Positions 1 to 7,759 of a DNA stretch of 64,000 nt are shown here, in pieces. The number at the start of each line of letters is the position of its first letter. Positions within the stretch are counted from its first letter, which is position 1. The translations under genes were made by a program, and so were the position numbers. Below the pieces are notes generated by a model that saw nothing but the letters and a program-made list of their open reading frames with translations, searched no databases and had not been told where the DNA came from. The stretch lies in assembly GCF_002002885.1 (NCBI RefSeq), contig NZ_CP019510.1, forward strand, positions 3,162,001 through 3,226,000, given 5' to 3'. The stretch comes from Janthinobacterium sp. LM6 (lineage in GTDB: Bacteria > Pseudomonadota > Gammaproteobacteria > Burkholderiales > Burkholderiaceae_D).

Positions 1-114
1 GATGCGCAGATCGAGGCGGCGATCCGCGCCGCCATCGAACTCAAGCCGCAGCAGCATGATTTCAATACGCAGCCGGACAAGATAGTGCGCTTCATGGCGC
101 AGACGGGCGGCTGA
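1..114 (+). CDS. moaA: C-terminal end of a probable GTP 3',8-cyclase (MoaA), 5' end outside window
   Basis: Only the last 37 codons are present, ending in TGA. The tail reads as a helix (IEAAIRAAIELKPQQHDF) followed by an FMAQTGG terminus. A Gly-Gly C-terminus after such a helix is characteristic of MoaA, the radical-SAM enzyme that starts molybdopterin synthesis from GTP; its GG tail enters the active site. The downstream nitrate-sensing genes fit this, because nitrate reductase needs a molybdenum cofactor. The radical-SAM CxxxCxxC region lies outside the window, so the assignment rests on the tail and context alone. Another protein with a GG tail remains possible. Confidence 0.55.
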   Translation, partial: DAQIEAAIRAAIELKPQQHDFNTQPDKIVRFMAQTGG

Positions 115-144
115 GGCAGTTTTGTATTTACATTCAAGGGCGGT

Positions 145-2046
145 ATGAAATTCAAGGCGATGTTTTCCTCGTGGCAGAAGCTGTCGACCAAGATCGTCGG
201 CGCGCTGCTGCTCATGCTGGTGCTGGCCCTGAGCGCTATCGGCTGCACCCTGTTCCTGTCGTGGCAGCTCGAAGGCAGCTCGGCCGCCATCAATGAAACG
301 GGCCGTCTGCGCATGCAGACTTACCGCCTGACCCTTTTGCTTGCCAGCGACGCGGGCGAGCAGGCGCGCCAGCAAGTGCTGCTGATCGACGAGACCCTGG
401 CCAAGATTGGCCACGGCGACCCGCAGCGCCCCTTGTTCCTGCCTCCCAGCAGCGCCATTAAATCCGAATTCGAACGCATCGGCACCGCCTGGCGCGGCGC
501 CTTGCGCCCGGCCGCCCTGGCCGCCGATTCCAGCGCGCGCGCGCGCCAGTTCGAGCATGATGCCGACACCTTCGTCGGCCAGGTCGATCAATTGGTGCGC
601 CTGATCGAGCACGATAGCGAACAGCGCACCTTCTGGCTGCGCGCCTCGCAGCTGATCCTCGTCGGCATGGCCGTCATCGGCACGGTCAGCATGATTTACC
701 TGATGTTCATGCTGATCATCGAACCGGTGACGCGCCTGCGCCTGGGCATGCAGCGCATGAAGGAACGCGATTTCAGCGTGCGCCTGGCCGTGGAAAGTAA
801 TGACGAATTCGGCCAGCTGGCCAGCGGTTTCAACCAGATGGCCGACCGCCTGCAGGCGCTGTACGGCAACCTGGAAGAGGGCGTGCGCAGCAAGACGGCC
901 ACCCTCGAATACCGCAACCGCGAACTGGCGCTGCTGTACGAAAGCGCCGCCTTTTTGCAGCGCCCGCAGCCCCTGGAAGACATTTGCGGCGGCTTCATGC
1001 AGCGCATCGTCGACTATTTCGAAGCCGACGGCTCCACCGTGCGCGTGCTCGACGCCGAGCGGGGCAACCTGCACATGGTGGTGCATACGGGCCTGTCCGA
1101 GGAACTGGTGGCGTCCGAGCATTGCCTGAAGGTGGGCGACTGCCTGTGCGGCACGGCCGTCGAGATGAAGGTGGCGAAGGTGCACGACATGCGCCGCATC
1201 GACAAGGCGCACGAGCTGCGCTGCCACCGCGAGGGCTTTGCCACCGTTTCCGTCTTCCACATCCACGCGCATGAACAGCACCTGGGCTTCTTCAACCTGC
1301 ATTTCCGCCATGCGCGCGTGTTTTCCGCGCGCGAGCTGGCCTTGCTGGAAACCCTGGGCCAGTTGCTGGGCATCGCGCTGGAAAACCTGCGCCTGGCCGC
1401 GCGCGAACGCGAAATGGCCATTTCCGAAGAGCGCAACCTGGTGGCGCAGGGCCTGCACGACAGCATCGCGCAAAGTCTCAATTTCCTCAACCTGCAAGTG
1501 CAGATGCTCGACGACTCCGTGCGCAACGCGCGTTTCGACGAGGTGGCGGGCATCGTGCCGGCCCTGCATGCGGGCGTGAAGGAAAGCTATGAAGACGTGC
1601 GCGAACTGCTGGCCAATTTCCGCAGCCGCCTGATGGAAGACGATTTGATCGGCTCCCTGCGCGCGGCGGTGGATAAATTCCGCCGCCAGACGGGCATCGA
1701 GGCCGATCTGCTGGCCGACGTCGACGGCGCGCCATTCCCCCGCGAGCAGCAATTGCAGTTATTATTCATCGTGCAGGAAGCGCTGTCGAACATCCGCAAG
1801 CACGCCCAGGCCAGCCACGTCGAAGTGCGCCTCGCCGATCACCAGGATTTTACCTTGACGATCAGCGACAACGGCGTCGGCTTCGACGCTGCCGTCGTGC
1901 TGGAAAAAGGCGACAGCCATGTCGGCATCCATATCATGCGCGAGCGCGCGCAGCGCATCGAGGCCACGTTCGACGTGCACGCCTGCCTTGGCGGCGGCAC
2001 CACGGTCGAACTGCATCTGTCGCGCGAGCAGCGCCGCGCCGCCTAA
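145..2046 (+). CDS. narX: NarX-type nitrate/nitrite sensor histidine kinase
   Basis: Inner-membrane sensor kinase that detects periplasmic nitrate/nitrite and phosphorylates a NarL-type regulator. Of 633 residues, transmembrane helices lie at about 17-39 and 168-192. The periplasmic part opens with a P-box-like segment (INETGRLRMQTYRL, about 49-62), the nitrate-binding signature of NarX/NarQ. A HAMP domain (about 190-245) and a GAF-like central module (about 260-415) follow. That module holds cysteines C327, C333, C335 and C360, as in the cysteine cluster of NarX central modules. The HisKA_3 dimerisation domain has H438 in GLHDSIAQ, and the ATPase domain has DNGVGF near 575. The start is preceded by AAGGGCGG. 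It lies 30 nt after the upstream gene and 24 nt before narL, so an operon is likely. NarX fits better than NarQ because of the cysteine cluster and the length. Confidence 0.92.
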   Translation: MKFKAMFSSWQKLSTKIVGALLLMLVLALSAIGCTLFLSWQLEGSSAAINETGRLRMQTYRLTLLLASDAGEQARQQVLLIDETLAKIGHGDPQRPLFLPPSSAIKSEFERIGTAWRGALRPAALAADSSARARQFEHDADTFVGQVDQLVRLIEHDSEQRTFWLRASQLILVGMAVIGTVSMIYLMFMLIIEPVTRLRLGMQRMKERDFSVRLAVESNDEFGQLASGFNQMADRLQALYGNLEEGVRSKTATLEYRNRELALLYESAAFLQRPQPLEDICGGFMQRIVDYFEADGSTVRVLDAERGNLHMVVHTGLSEELVASEHCLKVGDCLCGTAVEMKVAKVHDMRRIDKAHELRCHREGFATVSVFHIHAHEQHLGFFNLHFRHARVFSARELALLETLGQLLGIALENLRLAAREREMAISEERNLVAQGLHDSIAQSLNFLNLQVQMLDDSVRNARFDEVAGIVPALHAGVKESYEDVRELLANFRSRLMEDDLIGSLRAAVDKFRRQTGIEADLLADVDGAPFPREQQLQLLFIVQEALSNIRKHAQASHVEVRLADHQDFTLTISDNGVGFDAAVVLEKGDSHVGIHIMRERAQRIEATFDVHACLGGGTTVELHLSREQRRAA

Positions 2047-2070
2047 GTAACCACCTGAAAGTACAAAAAA

Positions 2071-2733
2071 ATGGAGACTCCCGATAAACCGATCACCGTC
2101 ATGCTGGTGGACGACCACGCGCTGTTCCGCAGCGGCATACGCTCGCTGCTGCAGCGGCATACGGACTTTTCCGTCGTGGGCGAGGCGGCCGATGGCGTGG
2201 AAGGCATCAAGCGCGCCATCCAGCTGCAGCCCGACGTGGTGCTGCTGGACCTGAACATGGCCGGCATGTCCGGCGTGGAAGCGCTGCAGCTGATGCAGCA
2301 CGACTGTCCCGACACGGCCATCGTCATGCTGACCGTGTCCGAAGATGCGGAGGACCTGGCGACGGCCCTGCGCGCGGGCGCCTGCGGCTATTTGATCAAG
2401 AATATCGACGCCGATTACCTGGTGCGCGCCATTCGCCGCGCGGCCGCCGGCGAAGTCGTCATCGCCGAAGCCATGACGGGCAAGCTGGTGGCGCAGCTGC
2501 AGGCGGGCACGCGGCGCGAGGAACCCGTGTCGGAACTCGACAAGCTCACGCCGCGCGAAAAGGAAATCATCGACTGCCTGTCGCGCGGCGAGAGCAACAA
2601 GGGCATCGCCCGCACGCTGGACCTGGCCGAAAGCACGGTCAAGATCCACGTGCAGAACGTGCTGAAAAAACTTAACCTCACCAGCCGCGTGCAGGCGGCC
2701 GTGTACGCGGTCGAGCACCGCCAGGGCAAGTAG
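2071..2733 (+). CDS. narL: NarL-family response regulator
   Basis: DNA-binding response regulator of 220 aa, presumed partner of the adjacent NarX. The N-terminal receiver domain (about 8-125) has the acidic pair D14/D15 and phospho-acceptor D60 in VVLLDLNMAG. A C-terminal LuxR/FixJ-type helix-turn-helix (about 153-200) begins LTPREKEIIDCLSRG and contains the recognition-helix signature STVKIHVQNVLKKL. Length and domain order are standard for NarL/NarP. A weak GAAAG ribosome site sits ahead of the ATG. It is the last gene of the transcription unit, being followed directly by a stem-loop with a T-rich tail. Confidence 0.92.
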   Translation: METPDKPITVMLVDDHALFRSGIRSLLQRHTDFSVVGEAADGVEGIKRAIQLQPDVVLLDLNMAGMSGVEALQLMQHDCPDTAIVMLTVSEDAEDLATALRAGACGYLIKNIDADYLVRAIRRAAAGEVVIAEAMTGKLVAQLQAGTRREEPVSELDKLTPREKEIIDCLSRGESNKGIARTLDLAESTVKIHVQNVLKKLNLTSRVQAAVYAVEHRQGK

Positions 2734-2742
2734 CCCTGCGCC

Positions 2743-2780
2743 GGCGGCTAGTCCTTGCGGGCTAGCCGCCTAATCCTTTT
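2743..2780 (+). terminator. Rho-independent terminator after narXL
   Basis: A 9-bp perfect stem (GGCGGCTAG / CTAGCCGCC) with a 10-nt loop is followed by TAATCCTTTT. It begins 10 nt after the narL stop codon and separates narXL from nnrS. Confidence 0.7.
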
Positions 2781-2805
2781 GCCGATGGCGGTAGCTGCGC
2801 TTTTA

Positions 2806-2828
2806 AAGTAGTATATTGAATATATCTT
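2806..2828 (+). promoter_or_regulatory. NsrR-like palindrome upstream of nnrS
   Basis: A 23-nt AT-rich imperfect palindrome with left part AAGTAGTATAT and right part GAATATATCTT around a central T. It agrees at 15 of 23 positions with the NsrR operator consensus as I recall it (AAGATGCATTT repeated as an inverted pair). It ends 16 nt before the nnrS start, so binding would overlap the promoter or leader. NsrR is a nitric-oxide-sensing Rrf2-family repressor, and NnrS genes are known NsrR targets in proteobacteria. The assignment is by eye only, and no nsrR gene is in the window. Confidence 0.5.
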
Positions 2829-2844
2829 TAAATGCGAGCCCATC

Positions 2845-4056
2845 ATGGCCATCACCCCGATCAGCGAACCATCTCCTTCTCCCGCCGCCCCCGGCGCGGC
2901 GCCCTGGCATGCCGGCCACGCCGTCTGGCAACTGGGTTTTCGCCCGTTTTACCTGTTGGCGGCCGTGTTTGCGGCCATCAGCATTCCGCTGTGGCTGGCC
3001 AGCTACTTCGGCGTGTTTGCGGGCGGCTTGCGCGTGGGGCTGGGCTGGCATATGCATGAAATGGTGTTCGGCTTCGCGCTTGCCGTCGTCGTGGGCTTCC
3101 TGTACACGGCGGGGCGCAACTGGACGGGCTTGCCCACGCCGCACGGCGCGCCGCTGATGGCGCTGGCGGCGCTGTGGCTGGCGGGGCGCGTGGCCATGCT
3201 GTGCGGCCCCAGCCTCGTGGCGGCCCTGGTCGACTGGTTGTTCCTGCCGCTGGCCGCCTGGCCCCTGTACCAGGTGCTGCGCCGCTCTGGCAATACGCGC
3301 AACCTGTTCCTCGTCGGTCTGCTGGCCTTGCTGGCGCTGGCCAATGGCCTGTTCCACGCGGCCGTGCTGGGCGCTCTGCCGCTGTCGCTGTTCGTGCCCG
3401 TGCAGGCGGCCATCTTCATCATCGTGCTGATTGAATCGGTGATCGGCGCGCGCGTGATCCCCATGTTTACCCGCAATGGCGCGCCTGGCAGCACGCCGTT
3501 GGCCAGTCCGCAGCGGGCCTTGATCGCCGTGGCCTGCATGGCGGTGGCGGCCATCGCGTGGCTGGCCGGCGCGCCAGCCTGGCTGACGGCGCCGCTGGCT
3601 TTCTGCGCTGCCGGCGTTTCGCTGGCCAACCTGCTGGCCTGGCAGCCGCAGCGCACCCTGCGCGTGCCGCTGCTGTGGATACTGCACCTGTCGTATGCGT
3701 GGATAGGCATCGGCTTCGCGCTGCTGGCGGCCGCCAGCCTGGGCCTGCTGCCGGCCAGCGCCGCGTTTCATGCGCTGACGGTGGGCTCGATGGCGGGCCT
3801 GATCATCGGCATGATGACGCGCACCACCCTGGGCCACACGGGGCGGCCGTTGAAAGGCGGCAGGGCGGAAGCGGCGATGTACTGGCTGATCCAGCTGGGC
3901 GCGCTGGCGCGCCTGCTGGCCGCCGTCGGTCCCGCCACGCTGGCCATGCCGCTGCTGCTGGCAGCGGGCGCCTGCTGGTCGCTGGCCTTTGGCCTGTATG
4001 CGTGCGTGTATGCGCCGTACCTGTGGCGCGCCAGGGCGGATGGCCGCGAAGGCTAA
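2845..4056 (+). CDS. nnrS: NnrS family polytopic membrane protein
   Basis: Haem- and copper-containing inner-membrane protein family associated with denitrification and protection from nitric oxide stress. The 403 residues form about twelve hydrophobic helices. Family signatures include the N-terminal WQLGFRPFYLLAA and the WHMHEMVFGFA segment, whose histidines are candidate haem or metal ligands. GFLYTAGRNWTG follows, and later there is IPMFTRNG and a GMMTRTTLGHTGRPL loop. The stretch before the first helix is rich in Pro and Ala. The ribosome site is poor (GAG only). An NsrR-like palindrome sits just upstream. It ends tail-to-tail, 3 nt from a small minus-strand gene. Confidence 0.9.
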   Translation: MAITPISEPSPSPAAPGAAPWHAGHAVWQLGFRPFYLLAAVFAAISIPLWLASYFGVFAGGLRVGLGWHMHEMVFGFALAVVVGFLYTAGRNWTGLPTPHGAPLMALAALWLAGRVAMLCGPSLVAALVDWLFLPLAAWPLYQVLRRSGNTRNLFLVGLLALLALANGLFHAAVLGALPLSLFVPVQAAIFIIVLIESVIGARVIPMFTRNGAPGSTPLASPQRALIAVACMAVAAIAWLAGAPAWLTAPLAFCAAGVSLANLLAWQPQRTLRVPLLWILHLSYAWIGIGFALLAAASLGLLPASAAFHALTVGSMAGLIIGMMTRTTLGHTGRPLKGGRAEAAMYWLIQLGALARLLAAVGPATLAMPLLLAAGACWSLAFGLYACVYAPYLWRARADGREG

Positions 4057-4059
4057 CCG

Positions 4060-4185
4060 TCAGGAAGGGCGCCAGGCCAGCAGTTTCCTGATTTCCGGCG
4101 TCCAGTAGGACAGCGATTCGCCCACGACGAATAGCAGCAGGCCCAGCATCAAGGCTCTCAGCAGTAAATCCCTGCACCAGATCAT
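4060..4185 (-). CDS. Small single-pass membrane peptide (41 aa), last gene of the signalling block
   Basis: Unrecognised 41-aa protein too short for standard gene finding. The sequence starts MIWCRDLLLRALMLGLLLFV: a short charged N-terminus, one hydrophobic helix (about 7-22) and a polar, basic C-terminus ending LLAWRPS. Support for translation is a good ribosome site (GGGAGA, 5 nt before the ATG). It also starts 33 nt after the stop of the hybrid kinase on the same strand and fits neatly between that gene and nnrS. It could be a small modulator of the kinase, but that is inference from position only. A spurious frame cannot be excluded. Confidence 0.5.
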   Translation of the reverse strand: MIWCRDLLLRALMLGLLLFVVGESLSYWTPEIRKLLAWRPS

Positions 4186-4218
4186 GGCGTCTCCCAAATT
4201 TTCATATTGGCAAGTTTA

Positions 4219-7200
4219 TCATTGGCATGCCCGGCCATGTTGCGTTTCTGGTACGGCCGCCTGGTCGGACGGCGGCGTCCGTGCCGTGAAGGCGGCGACG
4301 GCCTCGATGGCGTGCGCCAGCGCCAGCTCCAGTGTGTCGAGCGCGGCGGCCGCATCGTCGCCGGCGTGCAGCAGCTGTTCGGCATGCCGGGCCGCATGCA
4401 GGGTGGCTGGCAGGGCCAGGCTGCCCGCCACGCCGGCCAGCGTGTGTGCCAGCGCGGCCGCATCGCCGCGCGCATTGGCCGCCAGCAGCGCCCGCATGGC
4501 GCCGACCGTGTTGCTGTAAGTGTTGCCAAAGCGCAACAGGTGCTGGCGGTAGGGCGATTCATCGAGCCACTGCGCCATCCCTTGCGCCAGGTCGATCGCG
4601 GGCGCCGCGCCGTCCGGCGGCACGGTCATCGCCATTTCGGCCATGACCGGCGGCAGGGCGGGCAGCCCTTGCGCATGACGCCGATGCGCGCGCGCGACCA
4701 GGGCGATGGTCTGCGGCACGTCGAACGGTTTGCTGATGAAATAGTTCACGCCCGCTTCCAGTGCCGCCGTGCGCTGCGTCTGGAAGGCGCCGGCCGTCAG
4801 CGCCACCACGGGCAAGTCCTGGAACTGCGGCAACTGGCGCAGCGCGCGCGTCGCCTGCAAGCCATCCATGACGGGCATCTGCACATCCATCAGCACGATG
4901 TCGACGTCGGCGGGGTGGGCCAGCAGCCAGTCCAGCGCCTGCTGGCCGTCGCAGGCGAACGAGGGCACGGCGCCCTGGTCGCATAGGATATGCCTGACCA
5001 CGTCGCGGTTGATCTCGCTATCGTCGACCACCAGCACGCGCACGCCGGCCAGCAGGCGCTCTTCCAGCGGAACAAGACTGACGTCCAGGCCGGCGGCCGT
5101 GGCGCGCTGCTGGCGCGCATCCATCGTCGCGTTATACAGGCTGGAGGCGGTCACCGGTTCGTTAAGGATGGCATCGGCGGCATTGGCCGGGTCGGTGTGC
5201 CGCCGTGCCGGCGCTGTCGCCGGCACGCCGCTGGCGGCCAGGATGACGACGGGGCAGTCCTGCGGCGGCAAGTATTCGCGCAGCGCGCGCGCCGTGGCTT
5301 CGCCGTCCAGGTCCGGCAGGTGCGCGGCCAGCACCACGACGCCGGGCCGCTCGCCCTCGGCGCAGGCCAGCGCATAATCGAGTGCCGCCTGGCCGCCGGA
5401 CACGGCATGCACGCTCCAGCCCAGGCCGCGCGCCACGGCGCCCACCGCCTCGCGCGTGCCGGCGTTGCTATCGGCCAGCAAGACATGCAGGCCCTGCATG
5501 TCGGGCGAGGGCGGAGCCTTGGCGGGCATCAGTTGCACCGGCACCGTGAAACTGAATTCGCTGCCCTGGCCCAGGCCGCTTTTCAGCTGCAGGGTGCCGC
5601 CCATCAGGCGGACCAGCTGGCGGCAGATGGTCAGACCCAGTCCCGTGCCGCCGAAGCGGCGCGTGGTGGAGCTGTCGGCCTGGGCGAAGGCGGAAAAAAT
5701 CGCTTCCTGCACCTCGGGGGCGATGCCGATGCCCGTGTCGCGCACGCAAAAGCGCAGCACCGCGGCGTCGCCGTCGCGGCTGTCCAGCGTGGTCAGCAGC
5801 TCGACCGTGCCCTGCGGCGTGAACTTGATGGCATTGCTGCCCAGGTTGACCAGCACTTGCTCCAGCCGCAGCGCGTCGCCCAGCATGTGGTCGATATCGT
5901 CGGGCAACGGCCCTATCCGCACCTCAATCGGCTTGTCGTGCGCGGCAACGCCCATGCTGGCGGCAATCTTTTCGATCACCTCGGCCAAGCGGAACGGCGC
6001 CTGCTCGATGGTCATGTGGCCCGCCTCGATTTTCGACACGTCCAGCACGTCGTTGATGATGCCCAGCAGGGACTGGCCGGCGGCACGGATCTTGCGCGTC
6101 ATCAACAGTCCGTCTTCATCCAGGCGGCCCCTTTCCAGCAGCCAGGCCATGCCGAGGATGGCGTTCAGCGGCGAGCGGATTTCATGGCTCATGTTGGCGA
6201 GGAATTCCGCCTTGCTGCGGTTGGCCGCTTCGGCCCCGTCGCGCGCCAGCTGCATGGCCGCCTCGGCCTGCTTTTGCGCGGAAATATCCTGGGCAAAGAT
6301 CAAGGTGGCCGGCCCATCCTTGAGCATCACGCGCGTGCTGGTCTTGAGGATGGGCACGGGCCGGCCCTGCTTGTCCAGGCCGACGGCTTCAAACACCTGT
6401 TCGCTGGCCGAATCGGCCTCGATCAGCGCCTCGTTGCTTGCCAGCGCCACTTGCGAGTCGGCCGTGAGCATGGTGCGCCAGGCCAGGCCGCTCAGGTCAT
6501 CCTCGGGCGCATAGCCATGCAGGTGGCGGTAGCGCGGATTGGAATACACGAAGCGTCCATGGCGCAGGATGGCGATGGCCACGGGCGCATCTTCGATCAG
6601 GGTGCGAAAGCGCGTTTCGCTGTCGGACACGGCCTGCATGGCCTGGCGCTCCCTTTCCTGTTCCACTTGCCAGGCCGCCTGCTGCCGGCGCCGCCGCTGG
6701 CTCCAGAACAGCAGGCTGGCCGCAGCCAGCGCCAGCATGGCAAAGCCCAGCAGGTAGCCCAGCGCCTGGCGCCGCAGAGGGGCGGCGATGGCCGCTTCTT
6801 CGCGGCTCAGGCCAATGATCAGGGCGCGGTCCATGTGCAGCGCGGCGGGGGCGATGGTCGCCATGGCCATGACGCGGGGGGCGGCGGACCCGCCGACGCC
6901 GGCGATCTCGACACCGCTCAGTACACCCGCCTGATAGCCGCTGTCGCGAAAGCGCCGCAGGAAGCTGCCGGGCACGTCCAGATTGCCGCCATTGGCGCTC
7001 CTGGGCGGATAGTTCAGGAATTGCCGGCCGTCGCCATGCACGACCACGGCCCAGACGTCGGCCGCATACATGGCGGTGCGGAACTTGGCCGTGAAATAGT
7101 CGGGGTCGAAGGTGGCCACGACGACGCCGGCAAAGCGGCCTTGCCGGTCCTGCACCATGCGCGCCGCCGTGATGACAAGGTCACGCTTGAAGGACAGGAA

Positions 7201-7662
7201 AGGCGCCGAGATGTACAGCATGCGCGCATCGGGGGCGTCGCGCGCCGTCTGGAAGTAGCCGCGGCGCGAAAAATCCTGGCCGGCCAGTTCCGGGATGTTG
7301 GTGGCGACCGGCTTGCCGCCGGCATCGATGACCAGCATGGTGCGCACGCCCGGCATGGCGTCGACCAGCGCGGCCAGGCGCCGGGGCAGCGCTTGCCCGG
7401 CGTCGGGCGCGGTGCCGGCGGCAAGATAGTCGCGGATCACGCCGGCGAGCACCAGGTTGGTCGACGCCAGGTCGACCTCGATATTTTTTGCCAGCAGCGC
7501 CGTCAGCACGCTGAGCCTTTCGCGCTCGGCCGCATCGTGCCGCGACGCTTCGGCCAGGTGCGCGTAGGCGAGGGCGGCAGCAACGATCAGCAGCCCGAGG
7601 AGCAAAAACAGCCATTCGATCAATCGTCTGTGCACTGCCGCCGCGTCTGTGTGGTAGGTCAT
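4219..7662 (-). CDS. Hybrid sensor histidine kinase (Cache-PAS-HisKA-HATPase-REC-REC-Hpt)
   Basis: Membrane phosphorelay kinase of 1147 aa. Order: helix about 13-36, periplasmic Cache/PDC-type sensor (about 40-290), helix about 298-320, PAS (about 345-465), and HisKA with phospho-histidine H493 in NMSHEIRSPLN. The ATPase has an N-box with NLGSNAIKFT (about 606-615), DTGIGI (about 642-647) and GGTGLGL (about 671-677). The first receiver (about 722-845) is degenerate, with the expected Asp replaced by A779 in VVLAAHLPD. The second (about 874-992) is intact, with D926 in LMDVQMPVMDG and K978. The C-terminal Hpt (about 1040-1130) has H1073 in AHTLAGVAG. This is the BarA/EvgS-like layout, able to relay His-Asp-His and then pass phosphate to a separate receiver. 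It lies 97 nt downstream of the Cache-receiver gene, with room for its own promoter. The signal is unknown. Confidence 0.9.
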   Translation of the reverse strand: MTYHTDAAAVHRRLIEWLFLLLGLLIVAAALAYAHLAEASRHDAAERERLSVLTALLAKNIEVDLASTNLVLAGVIRDYLAAGTAPDAGQALPRRLAALVDAMPGVRTMLVIDAGGKPVATNIPELAGQDFSRRGYFQTARDAPDARMLYISAPFLSFKRDLVITAARMVQDRQGRFAGVVVATFDPDYFTAKFRTAMYAADVWAVVVHGDGRQFLNYPPRSANGGNLDVPGSFLRRFRDSGYQAGVLSGVEIAGVGGSAAPRVMAMATIAPAALHMDRALIIGLSREEAAIAAPLRRQALGYLLGFAMLALAAASLLFWSQRRRRQQAAWQVEQERERQAMQAVSDSETRFRTLIEDAPVAIAILRHGRFVYSNPRYRHLHGYAPEDDLSGLAWRTMLTADSQVALASNEALIEADSASEQVFEAVGLDKQGRPVPILKTSTRVMLKDGPATLIFAQDISAQKQAEAAMQLARDGAEAANRSKAEFLANMSHEIRSPLNAILGMAWLLERGRLDEDGLLMTRKIRAAGQSLLGIINDVLDVSKIEAGHMTIEQAPFRLAEVIEKIAASMGVAAHDKPIEVRIGPLPDDIDHMLGDALRLEQVLVNLGSNAIKFTPQGTVELLTTLDSRDGDAAVLRFCVRDTGIGIAPEVQEAIFSAFAQADSSTTRRFGGTGLGLTICRQLVRLMGGTLQLKSGLGQGSEFSFTVPVQLMPAKAPPSPDMQGLHVLLADSNAGTREAVGAVARGLGWSVHAVSGGQAALDYALACAEGERPGVVVLAAHLPDLDGEATARALREYLPPQDCPVVILAASGVPATAPARRHTDPANAADAILNEPVTASSLYNATMDARQQRATAAGLDVSLVPLEERLLAGVRVLVVDDSEINRDVVRHILCDQGAVPSFACDGQQALDWLLAHPADVDIVLMDVQMPVMDGLQATRALRQLPQFQDLPVVALTAGAFQTQRTAALEAGVNYFISKPFDVPQTIALVARAHRRHAQGLPALPPVMAEMAMTVPPDGAAPAIDLAQGMAQWLDESPYRQHLLRFGNTYSNTVGAMRALLAANARGDAAALAHTLAGVAGSLALPATLHAARHAEQLLHAGDDAAAALDTLELALAHAIEAVAAFTARTPPSDQAAVPETQHGRACQ

Positions 7663-7759
7663 GTGGCGATGCTATACCCGATATGCACGGAGAACAACTT
7701 TTGCGCACAACTATGCATCTGATAGTGTGGCCAATTTGCCGCCAGGCGGCAGGCGGAGG

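Noticed and set aside
2810..2830. FNR/Dnr box ahead of nnrS
   Set aside because: The TTGAA-TATA-TCTTT stretch lacks the ATCAA right half; the larger palindrome fits NsrR better.
4990..7722. 910-aa open frame antisense to the hybrid kinase
   Set aside because: His/Gln/Arg/Gly-rich with no domain pattern; a typical mirror frame of a high-GC gene on the other strand, whose protein has clear domains.
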